A stretch of DNA of 64,000 bases from Spinacia oleracea (lineage: Eukaryota > Streptophyta > Magnoliopsida > Caryophyllales > Amaranthaceae): positions 58,194,719-58,258,718 of the forward strand of contig NC_079487.1 in the NCBI RefSeq assembly GCF_020520425.1, read 5' to 3'. Made by a program: the position numbers and the translations under genes. Shown piece after piece: positions 23,293 to 33,760 of the stretch. Each line of letters starts with the position of its first letter. The first letter of the stretch is position 1. The notes under the pieces were generated by a model. That model saw only the letters and a list, made by a program, of their open reading frames with translations, ran no database searches and had not been told where the DNA came from.

Positions 23293-23352
23293 TTTTTTCC
23301 TCAACCGGCTTTTCCTTGCTGCCTCACAGTTCTGAGCAAGCCTTCGTAGAGT
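23293..23352 (-). pseudogene. Captured exon of a TGA-type bZIP gene: basic region
   Basis: Reading from 23352 to 23293 the 20 codons give TLRRLAQNCEAARKSRLRKK. This is the DNA-contacting basic region of TGA-class bZIP factors, whose canonical form has NREAARKSR; here the first Arg of that motif is Cys (CGT to TGT). The exon is bounded by an acceptor (TTATTATAG) and a donor (GTAAG) at the positions where TGA genes have introns, both in phase 0. No leucine-zipper exon follows downstream. It is a gene fragment carried by the CACTA element and cannot act as a full transcription factor. Confidence 0.85.
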
Positions 23353-23440
23353 CTATAATAATAAATCTTTAAAGATGTTACAAAAATGAAGCTACAAGAT
23401 GTCAAATAGCATGAAAAGAGAAGAGTGAACAACTTCTAAC

Positions 23441-23524
23441 CTTATGATCAGTCTCCTTCGATCTGTCACTCGAATGATAATGACATTGCTTCTGCCCTAT
23501 CCCCACTAGCTTGAACTCAGGGGT
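23441..23524 (-). pseudogene. Captured upstream exon of the same bZIP gene
   Basis: The 28-codon segment from 23524 to 23441 ends DRSKETDHK followed by a donor-like GTTAGAAG, and joins in phase 0 to the basic-region exon 88 bp downstream; TGA proteins have a similar charged run ending in K just before TLRRLAQN. An acceptor-like TGTAG precedes it, directly after an in-frame stop, so the exon start is less certain. The short intron between the two exons is kept, so the copy came from genomic DNA, not from mRNA. Confidence 0.6.
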
Positions 23525-23814
23525 CTACATTTTGCTAAAGCAGAACAATAATACTACTTTAAGTTTCAAACCACAGATAGGGTTTCCTTCCACTTCGAGG
23601 AAGAACAAACAGATAAAAACCATCTTGCCAAAGAATGACAGCACCTCCTACAAGGCATCTTATTTAAATACTCTGCCATTACCTATATATAGCTATAATA
23701 AGACAAGCAAGTACAAAACAACAAATACAGACCTACAAAGTATTGAGTAACTATAATGTTGTGGTGGTGGGGAGTATAACAACAGGGGCCAGCTTTAGAT
23801 TACAAGGAACTCAC

Positions 23815-24186
23815 CATCATCTTCTCTGACGTTGGATTGAGGAAAGAAACTCTGGCGGAAGAAGAACCATCCAACTGAACAATTTGACCATTATACCAAC
23901 GCCCATCGGTGTGGCGGAATCTACATTTTGATCCAATAAAATAACTTGGGTCTCCCAATATTTCTGCCTCAACATTAGTAGAATCTAATGGTTCTACCTC
24001 TAAGTCTTCGCACGGAAGTTGGGAACCACCCAACTTTGCTGGATTTATAAGCTCGACCGCAGCGTCTTTATGGGAATATATAGAGTCCTGCACAGCTGAA
24101 TCAACTTCACGTAACAGCCGGGCACGTTTTAGGTGAAAAAGTCCTTCCGCTGCATCTTTAATGGAAGAAACAAGCTCGTCTTGGAC
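23815..24186 (-). pseudogene. Captured exon of a CCCH zinc finger/G-patch (ZGPAT-like) gene
   Basis: A 124-codon exon runs from 24186 (acceptor GATGCAG) to 23815 (donor GTGAGT), in phase 0 at both ends. It starts VQDELVSSIKDAAEG, followed by LKRARLLREVDSA and, in the second half, a Tudor-like segment FIGSKCRFRHTDGRWYNGQ...DGSSSARVSFLNPTSEKMM. This order (N-terminal helix, then Tudor-type domain) matches plant CCCH zinc finger and G-patch proteins of the ZGPAT/AtC3H22 type. The CCCH finger and G-patch exons are absent. The reading frame has no stop, suggesting recent capture or constraint. No first exon was found to the right. Confidence 0.75.
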
Positions 24187-25854
24187 CTGCATCAACATAC
24201 AGCAATGTGTTGATTCAAGAAACCAGCCAAATGAGCATGCATATACAATTTCACTTCTGCTATCCCTTTTTGTATGAACAAGAAAAAAAGTTGGAGAGGA
24301 AGCTGATATGCTGAATAAAGCAAGAAACTGGACACTCGCATCTTTATCAGTATTTATCACTCTATGAGAACAACTGCTATCACGAAGAACATTACAGAAA
24401 AACACAGATATCCTACGAAGAACATTACAAAAAGGTAACAAGTACGGAGTAAAATACATTGATCACCGACATATCAAAATGTTCCTTAAGGCCTGAGATT
24501 AGACCTGAACTCCTGGTGGTTTATTTCCTGAAAACAAAGGCTAGAAGAATAAAATAACACATGGCACCTGCCTCCTTTCACCCTATTATTCACCACAGAA
24601 CCGTGCTAGAAGGGTGATTGTTGTTTTCTTAATCTCTCATAAATTATTCTCCAAATATCCATTCCCAAGCTCAAACCTCTCAAAAACCTGAGCCTTTGGA
24701 ACCTAAAAACGTCAAATCAATTGTAGAACAAGTACAAAAAACCCACAAGAAATCAACCAACCAACACCGTAAAATTACACAATGACATTCCTTAGGTTTT
24801 CTGCTAAAAAATCACTTCATAAGCTTGAAGCTTGACACCAATTAATCTACAGAGTAACGGAATGCAATTGAAAACACAACGAAAGCTAATGTGAGCTAAT
24901 TGGTATTCACAAAACCCATTTGTCTCCAGATTAATGTTGCATAATGAGCATAGTTTATGACAAAACAAACAAAATTCTAGGTTAATCCCAAAAAAAAAAA
25001 ACAAGAAAAAGGGTCATCTAACATCTATTGCAAACAAATGTTCAAGGGTAATCCCCAAATAACCAATATAGTCATATTTACAGACCATAAATTATTAGCA
25101 AGATGGATTTTAGCTTAATTAGAGCGTCAAACATGCGATTCAACATGATGAATTGAAGCAAATTTATAAAAATAGAAGCAGAAATCGATCATATTAGGAA
25201 TACCCTAAATTAAACCTAATAATAAAACATAATGGTAATTAAATTGAAGGATAGAGAAAAGGATTACACTAAGAAGCTCAGAGCTTTTTCCCTTAAACGA
25301 AAATCAAAACGAAAATCAAAACGAAAATCAAAACAAAAATCAAAAACGAAAATCAAAACGAAAATCAAAACGAAAATCAAAAACGAAAATCAAAAACAAT
25401 AATCAAAACGAAAATCAAAAACTAAAATTGAACCCTAATCTGAAAACGAAAATAAAAAACGAAAATAAAAATTGAACACACCATAGCAAAACCACCGGAA
25501 CCACGACGCCGAGCAACCACCGGAACCACGACGCGACGGGGAAATGCTGAACCCCCGGCCGACCAAGAATATAACCTTTCAGTGACAGGCCGCGCGAGAA
25601 TTGAACGGGATGGGGGAGATGAGGCTAGAACACCACACACCGGCGAAGACAGCGACGCAGGGCTGAGCAACGCTTGGGTTCGACGGCGACGTAGGGCTGA
25701 GTTCGACGGCGACGCAGGGCTGAGTTCGACGGCTGAGTTCGACGGTTTGTTTGGATATTTGTTTAAGGGAAAAATCTTGGAGCAGAGAAAGAACAACGTA
25801 CGTTTGAGCCCGCTCGTTTGAGCGCGGTTTGTTGCATAGGAAAGTAAATTTTTT
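24187..25854. other. CACTA interior without recognised genes; AAAACGAAAATC microsatellite
   Basis: This part is anonymous AT-rich sequence, with a short-period array of CGAAAATCAAAA units at about 25296-25430 and a GC-rich patch (25490-25740) with GACGGCGACG repeats. The GC-rich patch may be the 5' end of a captured gene but encodes nothing I recognise. Confidence 0.5.
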
Positions 25855-26089
25855 TGAAACGCGGACTTGTTGCAGCGGGCAATAACATGTACGCTGCAAC
25901 AAAGTCGGGTTGTTGCTGCGGGCTTTTATTTTGTACGCTGCAACAAACACATTTGCTGCGAACAACTAAAATGTACGCTGCGATAACCCTTTAAAGGGTT
26001 TGACCCGCGTTGACCGACTGGTTGTTGAAGCGTATTTATACATGTACGCTGCAACAAGGGGGCTGCAACAGGGGTTTTTTCTACTAGTG
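25855..26089. repeat. CACTA right subterminal repeats
   Basis: At least five copies of ATGTACGCTGCAACAA or its reverse lie in the last 235 bp, mirroring the left end, and lead into GGGTTTTTTCTACTAGTG. Confidence 0.85.
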
Positions 26090-26092
26090 CTT

Positions 26093-27572
26093 CCATACTA
26101 ATTCTTCCTCTAAGAGGAATGAAGCTTTAGCCATGGAATGGGCAGCTTTATTACATGATCGTTTAACACAAGTAAAACTACATCCATCAAAAGGTCTAAC
26201 AGTAGCAAGAATATCATTTACAAGAACTTGCGTGGTTGACTTTTCCATAGCTATAACTTGCAGCAGGGCCACAAGACCAAGACAATTAAGCTCTACCTCA
26301 AATGTTCCTAAACCCACAATCATACGCTAGCTTCAGTCCAAACATAACTGCAGAAGCTTCAACTTGCATTATGGGCAACACACCATTTACTCTCCTTCCT
26401 GCCGACATTAGAACATCCCCACACCATCCCTCACTATCATTCCTAGTCCCGGCTTACCGTCCTTTACAGCAACGTCCGTATTGAGCTTGGTCTTTCCTTC
26501 AAGGGGTGGCTGCCAATATAAGGGAGATTGAGCAGAAGCTACATAGAGGTTGTCATCCCTTGTCGTCGCAGCATCAAATTCACCTAGGAGGTGGACTGTC
26601 TTACTACAAAGAATAGTTGGATCCACCCTTTTCTTCTCAAAAACCCACAAATTACGTGCATTCCAGGTTTGCCACACGAACATCGTCACTATCTCCCATG
26701 ATCGATTAAGCTGTCAGGTTTTGGAAAACATATCACCCCAATCCACAAATTCAAGCTCCCATTCCCTTACCTCTAAGCGGATAAGCGACAAACGCGAAAA
26801 TACTTGAGCTTCCTTGCACAACAATATCATGTGTGGTAGTCTCACTCTCTCACCACACCTAGGACAGACCCGATCAACATTGATCCCCCTACTAGCAAGT
26901 GTATTCATGGTAGGTAAACCATTTCTCAGCGCTCTCCACACAAGGTTTTTAACCTTTGGGGGTACTTTAGCTTCCCAAATCTTCTTCCATAGCCACTGAC
27001 TTGCACTAGAATCCGAAGGGCCACTGTCTCTATTTCGCCGTTGAAGCTCGTAATTGTATGCACTCCGTACTGTAAACTCACCCTTTTTGGTATAAGGCCA
27101 TGACAAGAAGTCTTATTGATCGCTCTGCGCAACATATGTGGACCTTATTGCCTCCATCTCTAGATTTGTCAGATGCTCTTCAAGCTCATGGAGCTTCCAT
27201 CTAGTGTCATCCACGTTCCTCCAATCTGCCACCACACTACCAGCTGCCTCCACTGAAGGCAGTAGAGAAAAAAATGTCCCCCAGGTAAACCATTTACCCA
27301 TGCATCCTTCCAAAACCGCACCGTCCACCCATTTCCCACCATGCATCTCGACCCTTCCTTAACCATCACCCTTGCCGACATAATAGACCTCCATGTATAA
27401 CTTGCATTTGGAGGGATGTTTACCTCCCATATAGTCGACCTCGGGAACTATTTTCCTTTCAAAATAGTAGCTGCAAATGAAGTTGGATTCGCTGCAAGTC
27501 TCCAAAATTGTTTCGCCAACAGTGCTAAGTTGAAGGCACTTAGGTCTCTCATACTCACTCGTGTAAATAGTA
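26093..27572 (-). pseudogene. LINE reverse transcriptase C-terminus, zinc-binding domain and RNase H, broken
   Basis: Minus-strand fragments in order: the RT-distal region with NLALLAKQFWRLAA and a premature stop shortly after, then YTWRSIMSARVMVKEG and GNGWTVRFWKDAW near 27330; a zf-RVT domain with EFTVRSAY, WKKIWEAKVPPKVKNLVWR and the cysteine pair CPRCG (26714-27106); then an RNase H domain with KLNTDVAVKDG at about 26470 and a C-terminal CNKAAHSMAK near 26140. This domain order is that of plant L1-type ORF2. Several stops and frameshifts separate the pieces, so it cannot encode a working protein. The final codons are displaced by the CACTA insertion. Confidence 0.8.
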
Positions 27573-27581
27573 TAAAGAATA

Positions 27582-28357
27582 GGCAAAATTGTCAAAAAGT
27601 ACCTTCTTTTTACCTCACTTTGTGAACTAGTACCTTATTTGTTCAGTTTTGTCAAATAGTACCTTGAATTAAAAAATTATATTAAAAATGACACCTTAGA
27701 GTAACAATCCGGCCAAATTGTCAACTTTCCGGCCATTGACTCCGTTTGTTGGCACACTTTGAGTGGGAAAAATACGCGTGTGAACACTCTCTCAGCAATT
27801 AACCACATTCAAAATTTTGGTTGAGAATTCCAATGCTCTTTCTTCTTCCCATTTACTACACTGCTCTCATTCCTTCACTCAACCACCATTTTCAGTAAAA
27901 ATAAAAACTCAACTCTACAATTTAGCTCTTTCATTCTGATTTTCCTTTCACAATATTGATAAACTTGTCATGATTCAACAAAAGACGATGACAATTTAGC
28001 TCTTTCATTCTGATTTTCCTTTCATTCTGTTGGTTGGTAGTGTTGTTCCCACCAAAAAAACCAGTTTATTTTCCCCCAAAAAACTTGAGATGAATATGAG
28101 ATTGTTGGTTGGTAGTGTTTTTCTTAAAAGAGTTCGAGAGGCGCGTGGTTTTTTGGTTTGTTTGTTTCACACGCACAATGTTTTGGAGGGAAGCATGAGT
28201 CAATGGCCGGAAAGTTGACAATTTAGCCGGATTGTTGCTCTAAGGTGCCATTTTTAATGCAACTTTTTAATTCAAGGTATTATTTGACAAAACTGGACAA
28301 ATAAGGTATTAGTTCACAAAGTGAGATAAAAAGAAGGTACTTTTTGACAATTTTACC
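27582..28357. mobile_element. Non-autonomous Mutator-like element with 9-bp TSD
   Basis: 776 bp with termini GGCAAAATTGTCAAAAAG and CTTTTTGACAATTTTACC, inverted repeats of about 170 bp (down to GGCCGGAAAGTTGAC), and a perfect TAAAGAATA duplication at 27573-27581 and 28358-28366. The 350-bp centre contains CTTTCATTCTGATTTTCCTTTCA repeated and no coding region I recognise. Confidence 0.9.
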
Positions 28358-28497
28358 TAAAGAATAAGATGAATATACTTTTAACCATTTATTTACGAAA
28401 ATATCCCTTATTGCTCTAGCCCGATTGACCATGCGGATCCCCAGTTCACGCAGTCTGCACTTTAGGTTCCGTGAAATCACCGAAAATCTTTTCATTT
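28351..28497. repeat. 147-bp direct repeat, left copy
   Basis: Identical over all 147 bases to 30107-30253. It starts with the last 7 bp of the MULE (TTTTACC) and its target duplication TAAAGAATA, so it postdates the MULE insertion. Confidence 0.95.
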
Positions 28498-30106
28498 TAC
28501 TATAAGCGCAATGTTAACTAACAAAATGAGACATCTAGCCATAAACTTTTTTACAACGGGCCCTAGCCTAACTTAATCTTAAATATCAAAAATAATATTT
28601 GCCACATTCTCATTATCATAATATTTTTATACGGAGCCGGATAATAATTTATTCGCTCATATTATTGAAATCTCAAATGCATGTTGATTGAAATTTTGGC
28701 TAATATATCATAATTAACTATATTTTAAATCATAAGATCTAGATGATTATGTTTCCTTATTATTAATATCTTTGCAACAACAAAGTATTTTTTATATGTT
28801 AATGTAAATGATTGCATATCACTTTAAAATTTCGTGCAACATTTGATTTATACATGTAGATGGTGCATCACACTTGATGATGATACGATTTTGGATTTTA
28901 GATTGGGCTCAAGATGATTCACTAATGTCGATTAAAAATTTAAAGTAGTCTACTGATTTGTACTTACATAATTAGAATACAAATAAATTAGAAAATCAAT
29001 CAAGTATAAATAAGAGTATATAAAAACAATTGCTATAGGCCCAGTGTTAACTAACAAAGTGAGAGCCCTAGCCATGTACTTTTTTTATGACGGACCCTAG
29101 CCAGTAGCTTATCATAATCTTAAATATCAAATTTAACTTTGGCTACATTCTCATTATTGTAATATTTTTATACAGAACACGGATAATAATTTATTCGCTC
29201 ATATTATTGAAGTCTTAAAGGGATGTCAATTTCAGGGGGGTGGGTTTTGTGGGTGACCCCCTTGTGCATCTGTTCCAAATGGGCGGGGATGGAGGAAAGT
29301 TTTGTAAGTGATGGGTTTTAAAAAAAAAAAATCACGGGCGCTGGGGCGATGATGGATTTAATTAGATTGGACCCACACACGTCGATAATTGTACATCTAA
29401 TTGATTATGAATTATAAAAATATTTACTACTAACTTACTTATTATAATGTTTTTTATTTACTCAATTACTCTAATCAGGCAAACGAATTCTCAAAGACTC
29501 CATAATAGAGTTTTGATATTCAAACTCTCTTACAAAAAAAAAATAGTTGAGCCTATGAGTAGGTTTGAGATGTGTGTGTATACGGGGAATGATGAAGAGC
29601 TAGGGGATGCATTTTACTTTGTACCTTTCGAAACATGGATTTGGAGAGGTAGGTATGATCATCCCTATCGTGGATGGAGGGGATGAGAATGAGAATTGAA
29701 TTACAGGCAGGTACGGGTGTGCAAGCCTCGCACTGCCTCAAAGTCATCTATAACTAAATAAAGTAAATGGTGTAGGTAGGTGTTAAGTGATCGGGTAATG
29801 AGGTTGATGAGGCGACTGTGCAAGTATTAGGTGGGTATTACTATTTAAGTAAAGAGTGGATGAGATAACTTTATGCTTGACAAAGGTGGTTGAAAAGAAT
29901 GAAAATAATTTTATCTACGTACTCTTATTTCTTTTAATCATTTTAATTGTTTAATAAGACACCGAATAAGAAATAACAAATGTATCCATCATTAATTTTA
30001 ATTTGGAGAATATCTACAAACTCTTTTTTTATGATAATTCTCTAACATATTTCATACAAATTTATATTTAGATTATAAATCATGCATCGCACGGGTACTA
30101 TACTAG
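28498..30106. mobile_element. Helitron-like or composite insertion between 147-bp repeats
   Basis: The segment ends CATCGCACGGGTACTATACTAG followed by T, which looks like a Helitron 3' terminus (CTAG with a small upstream stem, TGCATCGCA). The left end does not show a clear TC start. Inside, 28500-28690 and 29030-29225 are diverged direct repeats (AACTAACAAA.TGAGA, TTATTCGCTCATATTATTGAA). No Rep/helicase ORF is present, so a non-autonomous element is the most I would claim. Confidence 0.4.
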
Positions 30107-30253
30107 TTTTACCTAAAGAATAAGATGAATATACTTTTAACCATTTATTTACGAAAATATCCCTTATTGCTCTAGCCCGATTGACCATGCGGATCCCCAG
30201 TTCACGCAGTCTGCACTTTAGGTTCCGTGAAATCACCGAAAATCTTTTCATTT
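30107..30253. repeat. 147-bp direct repeat, right copy, upstream of the host gene
   Basis: Perfect copy of 28351-28497. It ends directly before the probable 5'UTR exon of the BPA1-like gene, so promoter-proximal DNA has been duplicated 1.76 kb upstream. Confidence 0.95.
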
Positions 30254-30395
30254 GCCTTAAAGCAAGGAGTATTTTTTTTTACAGACGGTGATCGACACGG
30301 TGTGTGTGCCTTACACAGTTTTGACGGTTTTCATAAGTTTCTCCCCATTTTCTTAGTTCTCTGTGAGTCTCTGCAACTACGCATCTGCTTACCAG
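30254..30395 (+). other. Probable 5'UTR exon of the BPA1-like gene
   Basis: Pyrimidine-rich transcribed-leader-like sequence (TTTCTCCCCATTTTCTTAGTTCTCTGTGAG) ends CTTACCAG followed by GTACTG, a good donor. No ATG-initiated long frame is present. The link to exon 2 at 35812-35820 is inferred, with an acceptor candidate TTTTACTAAG at 35811. Transcript data are needed to fix the start. Confidence 0.45.
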
Positions 30396-31245
30396 GTACT
30401 GTTTGTAAATATTCAATCTCACGCATATGTTTCACTTTCTCAAAATTTATGTTCTTAATCCGAAATCTTCTTTCTTGCTTAATGTGTTCATAGTTTTTGA
30501 ACTACTTTCACTAATTATTGTTGATTTTTTTTGCTTAATTTTGCAAGTTTCCCATGGTTTTGTTATATGTCCTTTTGAATTTTGATTTATGTTTTCAATA
30601 TGAGTTGGGGATTTTAGTTGTTGATTTATATGAGTCCAGAAAGTCATATCCCTGATTTTAATTTGATGGGGTTTTATGAAATCTTTGCTCTGAATGATTA
30701 GCCTTTTGATGATTTATCTTTAATTATTTGGAGGAATTTGTCTGTGGTATGTTCTATATTACTCCGACCCGTCATTTCTCTCCAAGTGTTTGTGTCGGAT
30801 CCTTTGATTTCACAATTTTGTTCCTCGCACCCAATCACCAATTCACCATATGATGATATATGTGCTTTAATATTCTGAAGTTTTGATTCAAGAAAATGTA
30901 TTTTATGCTAAACCAAAATGTTGAAGAATTGTTAGAGCTCTTAGTAAATGGTTTTATGGAGAGTGGGGTTAATCTAAGGTTGCTCAAATTTCTGATATTC
31001 TTCTTTGGTGCTTCCAAATCTAGGATTTCATGCTTTATATAGATAGGAGCTTCTGTTTGGCAATTAGAAATGAAAGGGTCTGCTCTTTAGCAAGGTTACT
31101 TCAGTTCTTTGAGGATAAATGATTGTTTACAACAACTGAACTCAACAAAATACATGATTTTTAGTATACTTTATGCTGAATGTGGAGTGAAGACTTAGAC
31201 TTTGTTTGTTTCTCTACTCTTGAACTGATTTTTTTCGAGGGGCAC

Positions 31246-31905
31246 TGTAGACACTAAAAAATTGTAGTGCATAACAATTAAATTAAATTAATTAATTTGG
31301 ACCGATATCATAATATTAATCCATTTTAATTATTTTGGCCCACCTAAATTAAACACCCAAGTTAATCAAATACAATTTGAGTCATAAATATTTGGGCTAT
31401 GTCGTATTGCTAGCCCAAAATAAACAATTCGAGTGGACCAAGTTAAAGACTCTCAAGTCACAAAATGGGCCCGAGCTCAAACCTTTCAAGTCCAGTAAAG
31501 GAGTCTTCATCTCCTATAAATATTACTCTTCTACTTCAGTACCGGGACCAGAAATTCATTATTCTCAAGAGCTCATAAAATTCTCTTGGAATTCTCTCTG
31601 AAAGTAGTCAATAAACACATCAAATTTGTGTCTAGTCAACCTCAAACTCAAACTCAGGTTGACATCATTAAGCGGACGTCACCCTAAACTCAAACTCAGA
31701 GACGTCGTCAGACGACTGTCACCCTAAACTCAAACTCAGGTTGACGTCATCAGACGACTGTCACCCTAAAACCAAATCCAGGTGTCATACACTTGTCACC
31801 GTCAGCTGCAGAACAGAATCAGAGGACTTAGTTTATTTTCTTGTAAACTGTAAAATACAGAGATTGTACCCAAATATTCAAATATCAATAAAATTATTTT
31901 GTTAC
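31246..31905 (+). mobile_element. Putative solo LTR in intron 1
   Basis: Starts TGTAGACACT and ends TTTTGTTACA, with a TATA-like CCTATAAATATTAC near 31514 and CAATAAAATT near 31887, all in LTR-like order. Three copies of a 45-50-bp unit with AAACTCAAACTCAGGTTGAC lie at 31645-31770. I see no matching 5-bp target duplication. Confidence 0.4.
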
Positions 31906-31917
31906 ATTATTTTTTAT

Positions 31918-33067
31918 GGATTTTTCATGAAATACCCCTGAGTTTTTGCAAAATTCACCAAATGCCCATCGACTTTCAGAAATTCATCAAATGCCCTCCA
32001 CTTTTTAACAAATACACTAGATACCCTTAATGAACATCTTCTGTCAATTCTGTTAGATTTTCGCCAACTTTACCCTAATTAACTCTATTATTCCATACTT
32101 ATCTAATTACCCTAATTAAATTTAAAAATAAAAAGTCAAACAAAAACTTTATTTTCCTTTGTTTTTTCCCCTTATGTTTTGTTCTCACCATCTTCCATTC
32201 TTACTCCCAGATGAACACCATGGCAGCGGGCAGCCATGGTAGCTCACCATCATGGTCATCCCCTTTCTCTCTTTTCCTCCCCTTCACTACCCCTTATTCC
32301 TCTCTCCTCTTATCTTCACCACCATCAGCTCGGAACCCCCTGCCAACTGCCGCCACCACCACCCGCCGGCGCGCCCTTCCAATCATTGCAGCCCAATCTC
32401 TCTCCTCCCCCCTTCATTCTTCCTCTTCTCCTCACTATTGAAATCTGAAGATCAATTGCCTACTTGGGTATTCCATTCTTTGGTCAATCCCCCATTTTTA
32501 ATCTAACCAATTGAAAACAAATCGATTTCAAATGTATTCAATTCAAAAAAAAAAAGTAAACTAACAATAAAAAATAAGGCTCAAAACAAATAGAAAAATT
32601 CATTGTTGATTTACTTCCCAAATATGTGATTTCTGTGGGTGGTGTTCTTGAATGGTTTGCGGTGGTTTGATGATAAAGAAAATCAAGGGTTTTTGAACAA
32701 GATCTTCAACCCCATCTTCCTGATTCAAAGAATTCGTAGAAACTTGATTAGTTTGAGGTGGGGTTTACAGTTTCGACTTTCAAGGCAATTCTCCTACTTT
32801 GGGTTGGCAATTTGTTTTTTTTTTTTTTTTTTTCTAAATAGTTAATTAGGTTAACTAGGAGTTAATTAGTTTAGTTAAGGAAAAAGTTAACGGAAAAGTT
32901 AACGGAGCTAACGGAAAAATGTCATTAAGAGCATCTTGTGTATTAAGTTTATAAATAAGGGTGTCTAGCATATTTGTTAAAAAGTGGAGGGCATTTGGTG
33001 AATTTCTGAAAGTCGAGGGGCATTTGGTGAATTTTGCAAAAACTCAGGGGTATTTCATGATAAATCC
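31918..33067. mobile_element. MULE-like element in intron 1, possible Pack-MULE
   Basis: Inverted repeats of about 110 bp (GAAATACCCCTGAGTTTTTG...GCCCTCCACTTTTTAAC) flank a 0.9-kb centre. Candidate 9-bp target sites ATTTTTTAT and AATTTTTAT match at 8 of 9 positions. The centre (32165-32450) is GC-richer and has a frame starting MNTMAAGSHGSSPSW with many Ser/Pro and an Arg cluster, like a plastid transit peptide. It could be a captured first exon, or only biased composition. Confidence 0.6.
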
Positions 33068-33469
33068 GTAATTTTTATCTTATTTACCTATATTAGAAAA
33101 TTTGTGTATACGCACTACTCTTGAACTTATTCGACCTTACCTGAACTTTTCTCGAAGTATTCATATGCTTAGTTATTTTAAAGCAACATGATAATCTAAA
33201 ACACTATTTCTTTTTGTCTTTTTAAGTCTTCATGCATGCAAAATGTTCTCATCAGGGAAACCCATTTTCCTTGTTCAGTGTCGGGGATACAATTGTGCCA
33301 TGACTGTGGGCCTGTACAATTTTTCAAAATGAGGCCCACTATTGTTTGTGACAATGGAAGAACTCTTGTAAATTGCATATATTGAGAATTAGGGAGATAA
33401 GCAACGGCTCAAATATCAATTTTTTGATGACATTTAAGGTTTTGCCGCTGAAACAAGTTTTGGTAAAGA

Positions 33470-33760
33470 TTTAAAGGATGGAATTAATTTGGGAGATGAA
33501 AGATTTTTGGAAAATTGTATGAGAAATGGGCGAAGAATGGCTGAATGGGTCAAAAAATAAGATTGTCGTGTCTCCGTATATTGGTCTCCCACTCCGTTAA
33601 AAAAAATAAAGGAAAGAAGAAGATAGTTAATAGCGTCCACCATCTTGTTGTGAATGATAACAAATGTTCAAAATCAAAAAGTAATTACTTGTTAGGATTC
33701 GAACCCACGGCTTTGGGTATTATACAACACCTTAACCACTACTCCAGTTTTATTTTTGTT
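33470..33760 (-). mobile_element. tRNA-derived SINE-like copy, intron 1
   Basis: On the minus strand a pol III box A (TAGTGGTTAAGGTG, 33728-33741) and box B (GGGTTCGAATCCTA, 33693-33706) lie at tRNA-like spacing, followed by a tRNA-unrelated body. The tRNA part is too incomplete for a functional tRNA gene. A second copy is at 34770-35065. Confidence 0.55.

Larger units (their letters stand above)
19481..26089. mobile_element. Complete non-autonomous CACTA (EnSpm/CMC) transposon
   Basis: The element is 6609 bp, begins CACTAGTAGAAAAAACCC and ends GGGTTTTTTCTACTAGTG, i.e. perfect 18-bp terminal inverted repeats, and is flanked by a 3-bp duplication CTT (19478-19480 and 26090-26092). Subterminal regions are packed with TGCAGCGTACAT / ATGTACGCTGCA motifs in both orientations, as expected for binding sites of the accessory transposase protein. 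No TNP2-like transposase is readable. The interior holds a satellite array, exon fragments of at least two host genes on the minus strand and a small possible terminal exon. It sits in the last codons of a LINE RNase H domain. Confidence 0.93.
19381..27572 (-). mobile_element. 5'-truncated L1-like LINE, split by a CACTA element
   Basis: The coding sequence enters on the right near 27560 in the middle of the RT C-terminal region and runs leftwards through zinc-knuckle and RNase H domains to 26093. There the CACTA element interrupts it. Left of the CACTA the same reading frame continues for about 20 codons to a stop near 19402, followed by an A-rich tail (AAAAGAAAAAAAAAC on the minus strand, around 19381-19395). 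A 5' truncation with a 3' poly-A tail is typical of LINE insertion. Without the CACTA, about 1.6 kb of LINE remains. Confidence 0.75.

Noticed and set aside
33690..33745. A functional tRNA gene in intron 1
   Set aside because: Box A and box B are present but the acceptor and anticodon arms do not fold; it is part of a SINE-like repeat.
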